In this document: positions 1 through 12,590 of the stretch, in pieces
Layout: the number at the start of each line of letters is the position of its first letter
How positions within the stretch are numbered: the first letter of the stretch is position 1
Origin: Calliopum simillimum
Taxonomy: Eukaryota; Arthropoda; Insecta; Diptera; Lauxaniidae
Direction: 5' to 3'
Length of the DNA stretch: 64,000 bases
Assembly: GCA_951812925.1 (NCBI GenBank)
Contig: OX638370.1
Coordinates: 41,977,948 to 42,041,947, forward strand
Notes under the pieces: model-generated
What the model saw: only the letters and a program-made list of their open reading frames with translations
Told to the model about the DNA's origin: nothing
Database searches by the model: none
Translations under genes and position numbers: made by a program

Positions 1-2540
1 CAAACAACAAAAAAAAAAAACAAACAACAAAAAAAAAAAAAAAACAAAGAAAAAAAAATTAACTGTCCGGCGCTGGGGTACCCTTTCGCATGATAGTCAG
101 ATACATATTCTCTGGGCTGCTTACGCATGTGATTTAGAAGCAAAAAAATTTGTATATAAAGAAAATGACTGTAAAAAAATAGAAATTGTTACTAAAATTA
201 TAAAAGTCAAAATGATTATATATTCTTATGATATTTACTTTACTCGAGTGGGGTGACAATTATGACACTCATTTTTTGTGCGTGAAAAAAATAAAGTTAT
301 TTTGACTAGAATTATAAATTTAAAATGGTCATACATTTTTTTTCTGAAAGTATAAATTACTTTACATAAAGTCAAATGTAGGAAATTTGTTGTTAATATT
401 CCTTTATTATTTAACTACATTTTATTTGTATAGTTCATACGTAAGGTAAATTATACTTGAAATTTAGTGCTGATCACGTTAATTTTTCGACTAGCCGAGT
501 GGAGTAAAAATTATGATGCGTATTTTTCTCCGTGTAGTTGCACCAATAAATTTTTACAGGTTTCGCCGAATTCCGACTTTCTTTAGGTATATGTCCACTT
601 CCTAAGAGCTATAATGTCCATACTGAATTGTGAGGCTGGATCTGAAGTATTTAGTAATGTTTTGAAATCAATTATATAATTGGAATTTGATAATATGATT
701 TTTTTTTCCAGTTGCATAAGATGGTGGATGTTCCCAACATTGTCCACTTTTGCGACTTGTGACTTTCTTGTCATTTCAGAATAACAGCAATGCAAGTATC
801 CTTTGATACAACCATACAACAATAACAGCAAATGTTGTAAACAAAAACTAATAACGGAGGAGAGGACAGGGAGAGAGAGAGAGAAAAGAAGCATTATTAA
901 AGGATATTGCGCCTTGGCATATGCTTTGAAATTTTTCATTTCGCCTTGTATTCGTCGTTCCTTTACTGCGATTTTTCTTATTGTCTTTGACTGTTTTCCC
1001 TTTTTTATTCTTATTATTGTTGTTGTGATATGTTGTTTATTCTTTTCATAACATCTTAGTTTACATTACATGCGATTATTTTATGGAACTTTTTTTTGTA
1101 CTGCTATGGTTAACTTTTTAAGGAAAACCGCATAAGCGGATGATCAGGCATGTCATTTTCATTGTTCTTGTTGTTTTTGTTTTCGTTGTTTTGCTCTTTT
1201 GGTTACTTATTTTGCTGTAAGCGATACAGAGTGTTACAAAAATATATTAAATCACGGATCGACTGGATAAAACTTAAAAGAAACTATATATGATGTAGAG
1301 CACTTGAAGAGTTGAGTTTGTTTAACCTGAAGTTGCAGATTTTTCAAAATCAAGACTTTAAGTACTCCATAAACATAGCTACTTCTAAACTAAAGTAAAA
1401 GGCATATTTTTGCAAGTGCACCGATAAATCGTTGACAGTGTGCATGGTCATATACAGGCCAGCCTGTTGGGCGCATGTGACATGGAAGGCGGCATAACAA
1501 CTATTACGATTGCACTGAATACAACCTACTTTTCACAGCAAACATAGCAGATGAAACGCTAACGCGACTGGGGAATGGTCTCAATTAAATCTGTTGTGAA
1601 AAAATTTAAACAAAAAATCAATCTTACTATAAGAAAAAAAAAAATACACAAGTTTCGTTAAGCTTACCTATGGGTTCCAAAAATACAGTACTGCGATTAA
1701 ATCCCTCCTTGAGCTTGCAAGAAAAAATTTAGTTTTTGTTGACATATTTTTGGTATTTTTTAAAAATAACAACGTTTATACATATGTACATTAGGGCTGT
1801 TCAAAAAAAATTTTTTTTCGAATTTCTTAGATATACTTTGGCATCACGTTCTACATCATGACAGAATATTCCATGAATTTTTTCAGATTTTTAAATCCAT
1901 TTTTAAAGGTGGCTCAAAGCGAAAATATATTTTTATTTTTTTAGCATTAATTATAAAATGTTGTCAAACACTTTGAAAAATTTGTTTTAGAGTAGCTTAA
2001 AAACATTCATTTTGTTTGTTTTTTAATGAACTTTAAAATCTACGTTGTAATTTTGACAAAAAAAAAAAAAATTGTACACCTATTAAAAAACGAAAAACTG
2101 CTTTAAAAAGGCGAAATTTAACAGTTTCTCAATTTTTTTTTTAATTTACAAGATCTCATTCGAAAGAACTCTTAAAAACCTTCAAAACATGACATGTTAA
2201 GACTTTTTGGGCAAGCAGGCTCGATGATATAACGTTTGAAACATAGTGATGCAGCCCCGTGAAAGGCTAAACGCTTTTTTACTCAAGAGGGAGGCATCTT
2301 ACGAAAAAAAAGCACATGGCATAAAATGCTTAGAAAAATCCAAGGAACAAGTGTGAATTGTTTTTTTTTTTATTTTTTTTTTAGAAAAAATTTTTTTTTT
2401 AGAGTCATGGTACCGTCTTTCTTAAAAATAAGCTAAGTGTTTTTGTCATACGAACCTTCATAAATTAAAATAAAATCATACGAACCTTCGTAGACTAAAA
2501 TAAAACTTTTTTTTAAATTAAAATGAAAATTTCTGGAATT
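1..2540. other. Unassigned AT-rich DNA
   Basis: The stretch opens with an A-rich run and continues as AT-rich sequence with many short homopolymers. I found no convincing coding frame, terminal repeat or RNA gene on either strand. The small open frames near 583-1051 overlap on opposite strands, have no recognisable motif and look like chance. Confidence 0.5.
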
Positions 2541-2582
2541 TAAATGAAAATTTCTGAAACACAATTGAAATATTCTGGGATA

Positions 2583-3295
2583 TACAGTGCTGTGCATAAC
2601 ATTTGCAACCAAAAAGACTTGAAACTGAATCATCAATTTTCGGCCACTAAAACAGATGCAAATAAAAAACTTGGTATGAGGTTTTATGTCATTTATATTG
2701 TTGTTTATAAAATAAAAATAAAAGTCCATACATCACAAATACAAAACTAAAACTTAAGTGCAATATAAAAATATATCGGTATTGGCTGTGCAAAATATTT
2801 GCAACTATTAATCCAAATAAAAAATTAATATCATAACTAAAGAAATCAATATTTAATGGAATAACCCCTGTTTTCTATAGCAGTGCATCTTTTTGGCATG
2901 GATGCGATAAAACTATTTTCAAATGAGTGCGGAATGTCCTGCTACCGTTTTTTAACTTCATAAAACAACTCATCATGTTTTCTAAATTTTTGATTGCATA
3001 ATAAGCAATGCATTTTCGTGACTTGACGATTTGATTGGGTTTAGATCTGGCGACTCCGCGGGGCATTGATGAACATCAATATTTTGCCATTTTATCTAAT
3101 CTTTTACCGATTTGGACGTGTTCTTAGGGTTGTTATTATGCAAGAATATCCATTTTAGTGTCATTTTCCAAGTTGCATATGGCATCATAGTATTTTGTAG
3201 TATGTCTTTATAATCATTAGATTTCATTATGCCTTCAACACTTTGAATTGAACCGATTCCTTGCGCAGAGAAGCCCCCCAGACCATGATTCTACA
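2583..3295 (-). pseudogene. Tc1-like transposase relic
   Basis: Read on the minus strand, about 2930-3290 gives a broken Tc1/mariner-superfamily DDE transposase. Visible pieces are a VWGG-type strand followed by FSAQGIG, a degenerate second catalytic block (LHNNNPKNTS, where family members usually have HDNDPKHTS) and the downstream ESPDLNPIK block. In-frame stops, including one after KSVKD, and a one-base slip near the VWGG block show it is dead. At 2586-2610 there is a Tc1-style terminus-like string (CAGTGCTGTGCATAACATTT), and a similar string (CTGTGCAAAATATTTGCAAC) lies near 2785. The other end is not recognisable past 3.3 kb. Family level is secure from motif order; the exact clade is not. 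Confidence 0.75.
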
Positions 3296-3657
3296 ACCTC
3301 TATGCTAGACAATTCCTATTGTATATTTCGGGCTTAGCCATTCTCTCCTTGGATCGTATCCGCTCAAACGGATCAGGTCTGTTTCATATGAGGTGTGACG
3401 TTTATTCGTCATTGTCGGATCAGAAGCCTGACTCGTTCCTGATCATTCTTCAGGCAAGCCTGATCCGAATTAGATCTCAATCTGAACTTTATTCTAGTCG
3501 AGTAGCTTCGGACTGGTGTAAAAGTAATGCATAAGGAGACAATTGAAATTTCGTTACAGTTACTTGTATGCAAAAGGGATTGAAGTCGAACTTGTACAGT
3601 TTGGTAGAGGACTAGTTAATAGACTACTCTTAAGCTAGTCCGTTTGCCTGCAGGGGT

Positions 3658-3880
3658 ATTTTTAATAAATTTTTGACTCATATTTTCTAAAAAATTTTAT
3701 TAATTCCTAGTTTACACGAGGAAATTTTTCAAACAAATTCTTGACTTTATAGGCAAAAGAAGGGGAATGAGAGGAAGCTTTGCAGTTGTTTCTCATACAA
3801 ATTGGAAAAATTTGTTTGAAAAATTTCCTCGAGTAAACTTTTTAAGAGAAAATGTGAGTCAAAAATTAATAAAAAATGCA
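3658..3880. repeat. Small palindromic MITE-like element
   Basis: Two arms of about 70-80 bases (about 3660-3738 and 3810-3878) are imperfect reverse complements. Shared strings include TTTTTGACTCA and GAAATTTTTCAAACAAATT. The ~70-base loop has no coding capacity. This looks like a non-autonomous foldback element; no target duplication was resolved. Confidence 0.65.
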
Positions 3881-4249
3881 AGTCTAGAAGTAGTCCCAAA
3901 AATGAGCTCAAAATGTGTCATTTCATTTAAACCAGTGATAACCAAACTCAATACCAGCGCATTTCGTCAATGTATAACAGCTCATTGAAAGCTTTTATAT
4001 TTTGCATCACTGAGTTACTTATATGCACATATCAGCCAAAAAAGGAGCATTATTATGACTAATAAATGTATTAATATAAATAATGATTCATAAGCATGTG
4101 TCGTAATTGATTTATGATTGATGGACATAAATGAGTCATAAATATGACATATAAATGACTCATAACTACTAGTTAAAAAACTGTTCATAACATTGAGTCG
4201 AATAGGTAACACGTGAGTCGAAATTGATTTGGCAGTATAAGACGTTAGT

Positions 4250-7240
4250 TAGAAATCATAGATTCTCTTAATGTTTTTTTTGTGCTCATAGTGATGATGA
4301 AACAGCAAAAAAATGTGTCAAAAAGCATTAGTAGAAGATTCCAATTGCTTGCTGGGCATACTTATCTACTGCTTACTTTTTCAATATTTACTTAACTTTC
4401 ACTCAGTCGAAATTATTTGAAATATCTCAGAACACTCGGTTATCCTTTCTTCTCATACCTAAGTCTTCGGCAATTGCTAAAGAAGTCCTTTATGAAAATA
4501 CAAAATTAAAATATAAAGAAAAAAAAAAAAAAAAACGAGAAAAATTGCCGAACACAGTTTTTCCATTACGATAATAAATGTGTGCGTACTACACAAATGG
4601 ACGAAATGAGGAAGAGCAGCAGCAGCAGAATACTACGGGCATACTCAGAGTACTGGACGTAGGACGAAACGCTAAATCCACCGCTGGGACTTAGAGATGA
4701 TGAGTTCCATGAGTTGCTACTTCGCTGCTGCGAAGATGATGAGCTTCAATGAATTCAATCAGGATTCATTTGAATAAAAAGTCGTGCATGAGCATTGGAA
4801 AATAAAGGAAATAAAAAAAAGAAGAAAAAAGAAGCTGAAATATATCCTTGCCATAGCTACATAAATTTCTCAATTTTATTTTCTATTTTTTCACTTTTTT
4901 TATTACGTTTTTTTTTTGTTCTATTTTGACAAATATCCTTAAGCAAATTCTTGCTTTGCGAATGACAGGAAAAAAATCGTGGAGGATTTACCAGAGTAAA
5001 AGTACATAGAAGAAGAATAAGTAATCAGCGCTGCTGGCATATCGTAATTGAAGGGGAAGTTTTTTTTTTATTTTATATTTCACTTTTGCCTACTTACATA
5101 CATCCTTGTATTGATGCTTCTACGTACTTGCACCATTTGTATTGTCTTCGTCCTTGTCCTGGTTAACGTTTTCATTGTTGTTGACTTTTGGACATATTTT
5201 TTTGGGGTATTCTTTTTTTTTTTTTTTTTTTGGTTTTACTTATCTTTATGTGCTCGCGTATCTTTACGGTCAAGGAGTTAATGCCCAAGTATTTATTTCA
5301 ATTAAAGTTCTGTTGACCTAAGTTGTGGTAGAGTATTAATTAGAAATACTTATTGCTGAAAGATAAGACTGAAGATTTGAATAGAGGGTAGACACTGCTA
5401 AGTGACCCAATTAAAGTGATACTCGTTTCAACAGTGCCGAGGGTTTTCCGCATCAGGGAATAACAAATTTGACATTTCAGTATAAATACAAACATTTAGC
5501 TGTGCAGTTTTGACATTTCATGAAATGATTCCCAAAAAGTAAAGGAAAACACTCCAGAATGAATGGTTGTGGCATTATCAAGAAAATTATCATTGATATT
5601 ATTATAAGGGAATGTTCCTCCTCGTTTGGAGGAGGATTCAAACCCAAACCCTTAAATATCTCATTTCATGATATAGTGAAATACAAGTTAGTATTCCACT
5701 AAAAAAAGTCGTTCATTTAATAAGGACTGCGTTTGGAAAAAAAAAAAAGACAGTAGATATGGTAGGTCTGGTCGAGTACATAATATACCTATATTTAAAG
5801 CTTGTGATCTACCCTCAAAGCCTTAAGTTACCCTTAAAAACTGTTTTTATGTACCTTTGCGCACTTAAAAATTTGTAGCTGAGTAATTTTTTAACCGATA
5901 TTGGATTTTTTACAACTATAGAATGACATATGTTCTTTCTAAAAATATATGTGTATGGTCATTTGAGTACAATGGAAATACTTATGTGAGATGTTTTAGA
6001 GGAAATTTTAAATTTGCAAATATTTTTTTAATTTTTTTGCATCGTTTTTAAGCCACACCTTGAAAGGCAGGGCATAAATATTTAACTTTATCCATAAAAT
6101 ACGTTTAATTCCAAATAAAACTACCTTAACATAAATCCGATTTGTTGTTAATTGTCAAAATGCAGAGCTCTTAAAGATTGCTTTCATTCCGATTCCGAAG
6201 TGAATCGGATTTCAGAACATGCCAGATTATAAAAAATTTTTTTAAATAAATTTTTTTTCAAAAAATTTTCATCTTACATAACTAAATTGCTATTTTTATG
6301 ACCCGCAGTGCTGCGATAGAAGGCATTTGCGTAAAAAATTTTTGTTCAAATTCAACATTTTTTTTATGCCATTCTACAGCAAATAGTCGAATTAAGAAAT
6401 CCCCTGAAAATAAGTGTGATTTGTAAGTGTTGCAGCTTGTTAAAGTCGAACTTTTTTTCGAAAAAAAAAAACATTTAAGAAAATTTGCTAATCGCAGAAC
6501 TTTTTAAAAATAATTGCTGCTCCTAAACCTCAAAAGCAATTGTTATGAAATATATGCATACAAAAGCCTACATACCCATTTATTTTTGATATTTTTTGTA
6601 TGCAAATTTTTTTAGTCAAATTAAAGTTATTTTAAAAGATAAAAAAAAAATTTTCAAATATTAAAAACCGGAAAATGCTAATTTTCTTTAGAGCAGGAAA
6701 AAAAAGAAGGGACTTGCGCGCATTGTTCTTAAACGTTCAGATAGTACAGATTCCATATTTTAAGATAGGAAAAATTCACAACCCCGTTTTTCCCCGTTTA
6801 CTTTAAATATTTATCTGAATATCCCGAATTTACGTAAAAATCAATGATTTTATAAAATTTATACCACAAAATTTCTTTCAAATGCTTTTGAATTTTTTTA
6901 AATTTGAATTTTTTTTTACAGCATACTTTTATATGTCAAAAACACTTAGAACTAATAAAATTTTAATATGGTTTTCTACAGCCTAAAAGCATGCACAAAC
7001 ATTTTTTCCAGTTAACTTTCGTAGTTTTATTTATTTGAATATCTTTTTTTCTATTCATTGATTTGAAAATTAATTGCATTTTTGAAAACAATGTAAAAAG
7101 ATGTATCAGTATGGTAAATCTTATTGAAATCGAAACAAAACTGTGGAAATGCCGTTCCGTTGTATGGAGTGACAGCACTGTGTGACCCTTTGATTTAAAA
7201 AAAAAACTAAAAAAAAAACTTTAACGTATTCCACAACTTT
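4250..7240. other. Unassigned AT-rich DNA
   Basis: Mostly AT-rich non-coding sequence with long A and T runs. A short CAG run lies near 4618-4627 and a T run of about 20 near 5213-5231. No gene, terminal repeat or RNA structure could be supported. Confidence 0.5.
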
Positions 7241-7249
7241 TAAGACTAT

Positions 7250-8330
7250 TGATAGAATGGGCAAACGATGGGAGCACTGTAAAATTCCTCGTTGCCGGAA
7301 GAGGATTTCATTACTCCCAAACATACTACCTCTTTTTTCAACAACTTAAGGGGGCTCCAATACAAAATTTTGATAAAATTGTCAAAAAAATTTCTCGCTA
7401 CCTGGAGAAGGAAAAAATGTTCACTAATCCCAATTCATTTTTCCTCTCCAACAAACTAGCTTCTTTTTTCCATTCCATACAAAATTTTGGTAAAAAAAAC
7501 AACAAAAAAAATCCTTATTACCGGGAGAGGAACAAAATGTTCACCGACTCTAATCAACTTTTATCCTTCAACATTTTTCTCGAACAAACTAGCCCTTTTT
7601 CCAAACCCTTAGAGGGCTCCCATACAAATTTTGAAAAAAATATCACCGACCCCCATTAATTTTTCCTTTCCAACATTTTTTTCGAACATACTACCCCTTT
7701 TTTCAACAACTTAAGGGGGCTCCCATACAAAATTTTGATAAAAATATAAAAAAAATTTTCGTTAACGGGAGAGGGAAAAAATTTTCACTGATCCCCTTAA
7801 TTTTACCTTCCCAACATTTCTCTCAAACATACTAGGTAACCTTTTTTTCAACAACTTAAGGGGGCTTATATACAAAATTTTGATGAGAATATAAAAAAAA
7901 TTCCTCATTACCAGGAGGGGGAAAAAATGTGCACCGACCACCATAAATTTTTATTCTTCAACATTTTTCTCGACCAAACCAGAGATTTTTCCAACCCCTT
8001 AGGAGGCTTCCTTAAAAAAATTTTAAAAAAATATAAAAAAATTTCTCGTTAACGGGAGAGGGAAAAAATGTTCACTGATCCCCATTAACTGTTCCTCCCC
8101 AATACTTCCCTCAAACATACTATCTCTTTTTTCAACTTTAGGGGCCTCCTATACAAAATTTTGATGAAAATATAAAAAAAAATTCCTCAGTGCCGGGAGA
8201 GGGAAAAAATGTTCACCGACCCCCATTAATTTTTCCACTCCAACATTTTTTTTTTTGAACATACTACCCTCATTTTTCCGCCCTTTAATGAGGCTTCCAT
8301 GCAAAATTTAGACGGATATATCAATGCTGG
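7250..8330. repeat. Minisatellite with ~140-bp unit
   Basis: About seven degenerate direct copies of a unit containing ACCCCCATTAATTTTTCC, then ACATACTACC, CTTAAGGGGGCTCC and GGGAGAGG. Unit starts near 7421, 7540, 7645, 7783, 7934, 8075 and 8217 give spacings of 105-151 bases, with the last four near 140. A 136-residue open frame at 7249-7659 is only the translated repeat. Relation to a named satellite is unknown. Confidence 0.85.
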
Positions 8331-8540
8331 TTACAAAAGGCTTGCTCCTTCCGCCACAACTGCAGACTACTTCCGAAACCAGGAAGTAACGAGTAAATTT
8401 CGACTGGATTTAAACACGCGGTTCTTCACTGTAAAACTCCTGAGCTGAAAGTTACTAAAAGTTATCTAAAAGACCATGATGCAACAATTTTATTTTTCAA
8501 AAAACTAAATTTTTGATTGCGGTTGAGCCTCCATGCACAC

Positions 8541-8939
8541 TAGATAGTATCACAAAAAAAAAGTTAGAATGACCGCCCTCAGTTTGAAAGCTAACATTGG
8601 AAGAATTTTATGGAAAAACAATTTTTTTTCGGCCTCTAAATTCGATGCGGTTTTGATTTTTTTTTTTGACGTCCGATCAACAAGTAAATATAGTATATCG
8701 TTGTAAATGTCTCAACATGGACTACATTTCATTCATAGAAGTCATTTATCTCAGATTTTTTTTTCGACTAGTTGTACTCATTATCTCAGTTTCTACCACC
8801 CTAAGGTGCCAAGGACACCTTATAGAATTGAAGTCCACAAAAAATCATAAAATTTATCATTAACATTCTTCCAACGTTAGCTTTCAAACTAGGGGCGGTC
8901 ATTCAAACTTTTTTTTTGTTTGGGGGTCGATACTATCTA
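8541..8939. mobile_element. hAT-type MITE, copy 1
   Basis: Terminal inverted repeats begin TAGATAGTATC and end GATACTATCTA. They continue inward as an imperfect repeat containing a long A/T run and GAAAGCTAAC. The flanks are ATGCACAC (8533-8540) and ATGCACAT (8940-8947), an 8-bp target duplication with one mismatch, which is the hAT signature. There is no transposase. The middle (about 8645-8860) matches 37180-37400, part of a longer relative at 37064-37754. Confidence 0.8.
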
Positions 8940-8987
8940 ATGCACATCATGCATTATTGTGATGAAATTTTTGAACCTTGAACGTCC

Positions 8988-9155
8988 TTAGATCAGCCAC
9001 TTTTTGAACTTAGGAACGAAAATCTTGGAATATTCCCACTTCTGCACCAGTTTTTCAACCGAAATGTTGCCCTTTTTACTGCCGGAACCTGACTTTTCTG
9101 TGATGACCAAGTCCTCCTTAAAATTTTCAATACTCTCGAAACAATTTTCTGCCAT
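8988..9155 (-). CDS. Short unassigned open frame (55 aa)
   Basis: An ATG-initiated minus-strand frame of 55 codons lies just outside the hAT-type MITE. It is charged, contains a Gly/Ser-rich SGSGS linker and ends in a segment with VEKLVQKWEYSKIFVPKF. The spacing of hydrophobic and tryptophan residues faintly recalls the start of a SAM-like helical domain, but this is inference from pattern alone. It could be a chance frame or a first exon of an old gene; no good splice donor is visible. Confidence 0.2.
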   Translation of the reverse strand: MAENCFESIENFKEDLVITEKSGSGSKKGNISVEKLVQKWEYSKIFVPKFKKWLI

Positions 9156-9436
9156 ACTTTTAGGTCCAGAGGAATTTTTTAATTGCGCATTCGTAACTTT
9201 TCACAATATATAGCGTTTCACATTTCCAATTCACATGCAATTTTTGTCTAAATAAAAGAGTCTAAGGAAAAAATTGTAAAACGGTAATTTTCTAATATTC
9301 GTTTTATATTGCATAGATTGTAGATAACAACGCAGTCCTTAAAAAATAAATTTTGATATTTCATAGGTGTCAGTTCCCAATAGAAAAATTACATAAAACT
9401 ACAAAAAGGACTTCAGTAAATTGAGGAAAACATATA

Positions 9437-9543
9437 GGGGGTTATCGTGAATCAATATTCCCGGGGAATGTTCTTAAACTGCAATAGAGAATGCACGGCA
9501 GTTTGAGAAAACTCCCCGGGAATCTTGATTCACGATAACCCCC
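9437..9543. repeat. 107-bp hairpin MITE
   Basis: Nearly perfect inverted ends start GGGGGTTATCGTGAATCAA and include the palindromic core TCCCCGGGA. The element is flanked on both sides by ATA (9434-9436 and 9544-9546), a plausible 3-bp target duplication. A related sequence with a TTATCGTGAATTAA string lies near 12508. Confidence 0.75.
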
Positions 9544-9549
9544 ATAGTT

Positions 9550-10620
9550 ATATTGACCCTGTTTAAATTAATAGCTATAATATAATTTGTAGTTCCCATA
9601 GTTCTCAAAGTTATCTACAAATTAAGAGTTTCTTCTAAATCAACTTAAAAATTAACGTAAAAGTTAATTCTGCTCAACAAACTATGTACTTAGTACTTAA
9701 AATCAAGAAGGATACGAAGATTCCACTTTGAGTGAGAAAGAAAATTAATTTATAGTAATTCTTAAACAACTTTGTAAATTAGCTTTTGAACTTTGAAGGT
9801 ACTCATTATCAACATAATTAAAATGCCTTCGATTGCATACCAACACTCACAATTTACTACGACTATTCTACTGCCACTTTTTACTACTGCGATTATTTTT
9901 TGCAAAAAGAAAGTTAATTACACTCGACACTTTACATTAAAATCGATAATTAAATAATAGCAATTTCAACGGCATTGACGAAAAACAATCCTAAAAGGAG
10001 TAAAAACAAGGAAGAAAATTCGCAAAGACATTAAACAAAAGATATCAGTGCGAAAAATACAAGAAAAGCGAAATTCAAGCCATGCTTACCATGAATATTA
10101 GAGAAATAAGTAATGAGAGAACTGTAGGATACTAAGCGAAATGTATCGATATTTTGCTAAGTGTAGTTCCAGAGTACTGTACTATTCCTTCTTTTATACT
10201 TTAATCTTTCGGAGTTTCGGCTCCGAACAAAAGTTTGATTTGATTGATTTTTGACATATAACTTTTCATCCAAGCGCTATTCCCTTTTGTAATCGGCTGT
10301 CCTATTGGCCAATCATTTTATTATCTCAGAGCAGATAGTACTATGATTGGTAGTCAAAAGTTGTTCACAATCCTTAGTATTTGTTTTGAACAGAAATTAG
10401 GAGGGTTTGTTGTCTGCTCTTCAGTACAGAGATGCAATTTAAAATGTTTTCACATGTAAGCTCTGTCTGGTCAATTAAAGATAATTCATGGTGTCGAAAA
10501 CTGAATTTAAATCAATTTTTATGTAATCTCATTTTTTATTGCATATATGTTTTCTTTTAAGCAAAAATACCAAATAAAACTATTTTTAAAATCGTTTGTT
10601 TACTTTTTTTTAAAGAGGTC
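9550..10620. other. Unassigned sequence
   Basis: AT-rich non-coding stretch; no gene, RNA or repeat boundary recognised. Confidence 0.45.
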
Positions 10621-10628
10621 GGAAAATG

Positions 10629-10908
10629 GTACATTTAAAAAAAAGTCACAGCAAACCCAAATAAAAATAGTAATTTTCAATGTAGTTGTTGATGCTGAAT
10701 CCGCATCCATTATCAAGATTGCTCTATCATGTATAAATTTTGAGATATTCTAACCTAAAAGTTCAAAAACCCGTTCTATTAAGTTAGAATATCGCATACG
10801 TGATAGAGCGATTCCGAGACTTGATTCAGACACAGCACCAATAACTTTGTACATCGAAAATGACTACTTTTGTTTTGGTTTGTTGTTTTTTTTTTAAATG
10901 TACGTTTT
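10629..10908. repeat. Palindromic element, 126-bp arms
   Basis: Arms 10629-10754 and 10783-10908 are imperfect reverse complements centred at 10768. Both outer edges read GTACATTT/AAATGTAC and the inner edges GATATTCTAAC/GTTAGAATATC. No coding capacity and no resolved target duplication. Confidence 0.7.
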
Positions 10909-11028
10909 TTGACTACTTTTTAAAAAATGTTAAATAGGTTTATGTATGTAATTTTATGAACTTTAGTCATTATTTGCAAAAATCGAAATTACATGCATTT
11001 TTCAACTTAAAAAATTATGACAATTTAG

Positions 11029-11144
11029 GTCAAAATTAAATTTTGACAGCTGTCAACGGCTACACGTGTCGACACAAGCTACCGGTTTAACCTCCATTTC
11101 TCGGTGTTTTGATTTGAAATCAGCTGTCAAAATTTAATTTTGAC
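11029..11144. repeat. 116-bp MITE with 24-bp inverted ends
   Basis: The ends (11029-11052 and 11121-11144) are near-perfect reverse complements built around AATTAAATTTTGACAGCTG. The GC-richer centre contains CACGTGTCGACAC. Non-coding, typical of a minimal MITE. Confidence 0.7.
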
Positions 11145-11403
11145 ACTTGTATCGTGTTCACCGACCCGAAAAACAATAAGATACACATTTGATGGCGAAA
11201 AATATTTCAGGCAAAGCGATTCCCAGTAAGTTAAAACAAGAAGTATATAAAATCTATGTTAATTTTCATTTAAATTTGAATTTCTTCGTGACTCAGGTTA
11301 ATTCGTTTAAAAAAACCTGTCGTTTAGGGGATCTCATTTTTTTCTCAAAGTCTTTCGATTCTGGGGGAGCGCGACATAAAATTTTGACTTTTCCCAAATA
11401 AGA

Positions 11404-11555
11404 GACACCCTAATGGGACGCCCTTATATCTCTGGAACAAGAAATCATGGCGATTATACAAATAGAAGCGTATTTAAATTTTAAATTTAGGACTAAAGTT
11501 CTGGCGAATTGTCTTATCTCGGCTTAGGTTGTTTTGTCAAAAGTCCACAGATATG
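11404..11555 (+). repeat. Repeat fragment shared with 52.3-52.5 kb
   Basis: About 130 bases match 52330-52464 in the same orientation. Shared strings include TCTGGAACAAGAAATCAT, AATTGTCTTATCTCG and TTTTGTCAAAAGTCCACAGA. In the 52 kb copy this is the right half of an element with inverted ends; here only that half is present. Confidence 0.75.
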
Positions 11556-11559
11556 TATG

Positions 11560-12500
11560 CAAATATGGTGTAGAAAAGTTAAAATGTTTTGAAACATTCG
11601 AAAAATGTTGAATACAGCAAAAATATTGAAAAAGTCGAAATACTTAAATTTTTGGATTAATCGAATAATGTTGACGATATCGAGAAAATCGAAAAAAATT
11701 TTGAAAAACTCAAATGAAGTTGAAGTTATGAAATGGCTGGAAAAAGCTGAAAAAGTTAAAAGAAACTATGTAATTTCCAGCTAAAATGAAATGAAAGCAT
11801 AATCGGTTCGTAACATTAGTCCAATGATACATACTTATACATAATATAAGTATCTAACATCTTTAGAAAAAGAATTTCCAATTCTTAAGCGCTAAGTTGT
11901 AGTAAAATGAAATTAAGATTTCTACCGCTGCTATTGAGAGAAGCATCGTTAATGACTTTTAAGGAAATGAGAATGTCAGCCAAGAAAAAGAATGAATTGC
12001 AGAGCATACGCTTAGCTAAATGTAGGAAGTGATGTTGAAAGTAAAAAGGCGTACGTTTCAATTGCCTGCTAGATTTTTGCCTCACTGACTTACTCAGTAT
12101 GCGGCTCGTGTTGAAGTCAATTGATGAGTTGACATCGCGCTAGTGCCAAACCTCGAAACCATTTTGCTTTGTAGTTTTTCTCAAGACAGTGTATTTCTGA
12201 AGTTGTTTTGCTTGCCAGCTCACACTGCAATTGAGTTGTTCATCATGTTGTCTTCCTCTAATTAATTTAATTATATTTTCCTTTACTGTTTCTGAGCGTT
12301 GTGTGTGATGTGAAAAATAGCGAAAAAAAGCTTGGCGTTGGGTTGCAACGTTGAAATCATTATGACAGGTAATTAAATTTAAAAAGTTGTAACTAAACAA
12401 TCGAACGAGCTGATTTGGATCTGTAGATTTGAGGAAAGGTGCTGAGCTGCATGTAATAAGTTTTTTAGAGAACACCATCTGTTACATTTTGCCGAAGTAT
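11560..12500. other. Unassigned sequence
   Basis: No gene could be supported. A 112-codon minus-strand frame (12140-12478) has no recognisable motif, repeat or homolog-like block, and I treat it as chance. Confidence 0.4.
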
Positions 12501-12507
12501 TGGGCCT

Positions 12508-12590
12508 TATCGTGAATTAAACTAGAAACTCCTTCTCGAGTATATATTCCTTTCTCGAGAAGGAGCATTTGCAATCGTGAGTATTATGAG
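12508..12590. repeat. Hairpin with MITE-like end
   Basis: A 12-bp perfect stem CTCCTTCTCGAG (12529-12540) pairs with CTCGAGAAGGAG (12554-12565) across a 13-base loop. The left side carries CTTATCGTGAATTAAAC, close to the end of the 9437-9543 MITE, suggesting a degraded relative. Confidence 0.5.

Noticed and set aside
7249..7659. 136-residue frame
   Set aside because: It lies within the ~140-bp minisatellite and its internal repeats have the same period; no protein-family motif.
12140..12478. 112-codon minus-strand frame, and a possible GTAATT splice donor on the plus strand near 12368
   Set aside because: No motif, no partner exon and no composition signal; too weak to call a host exon.
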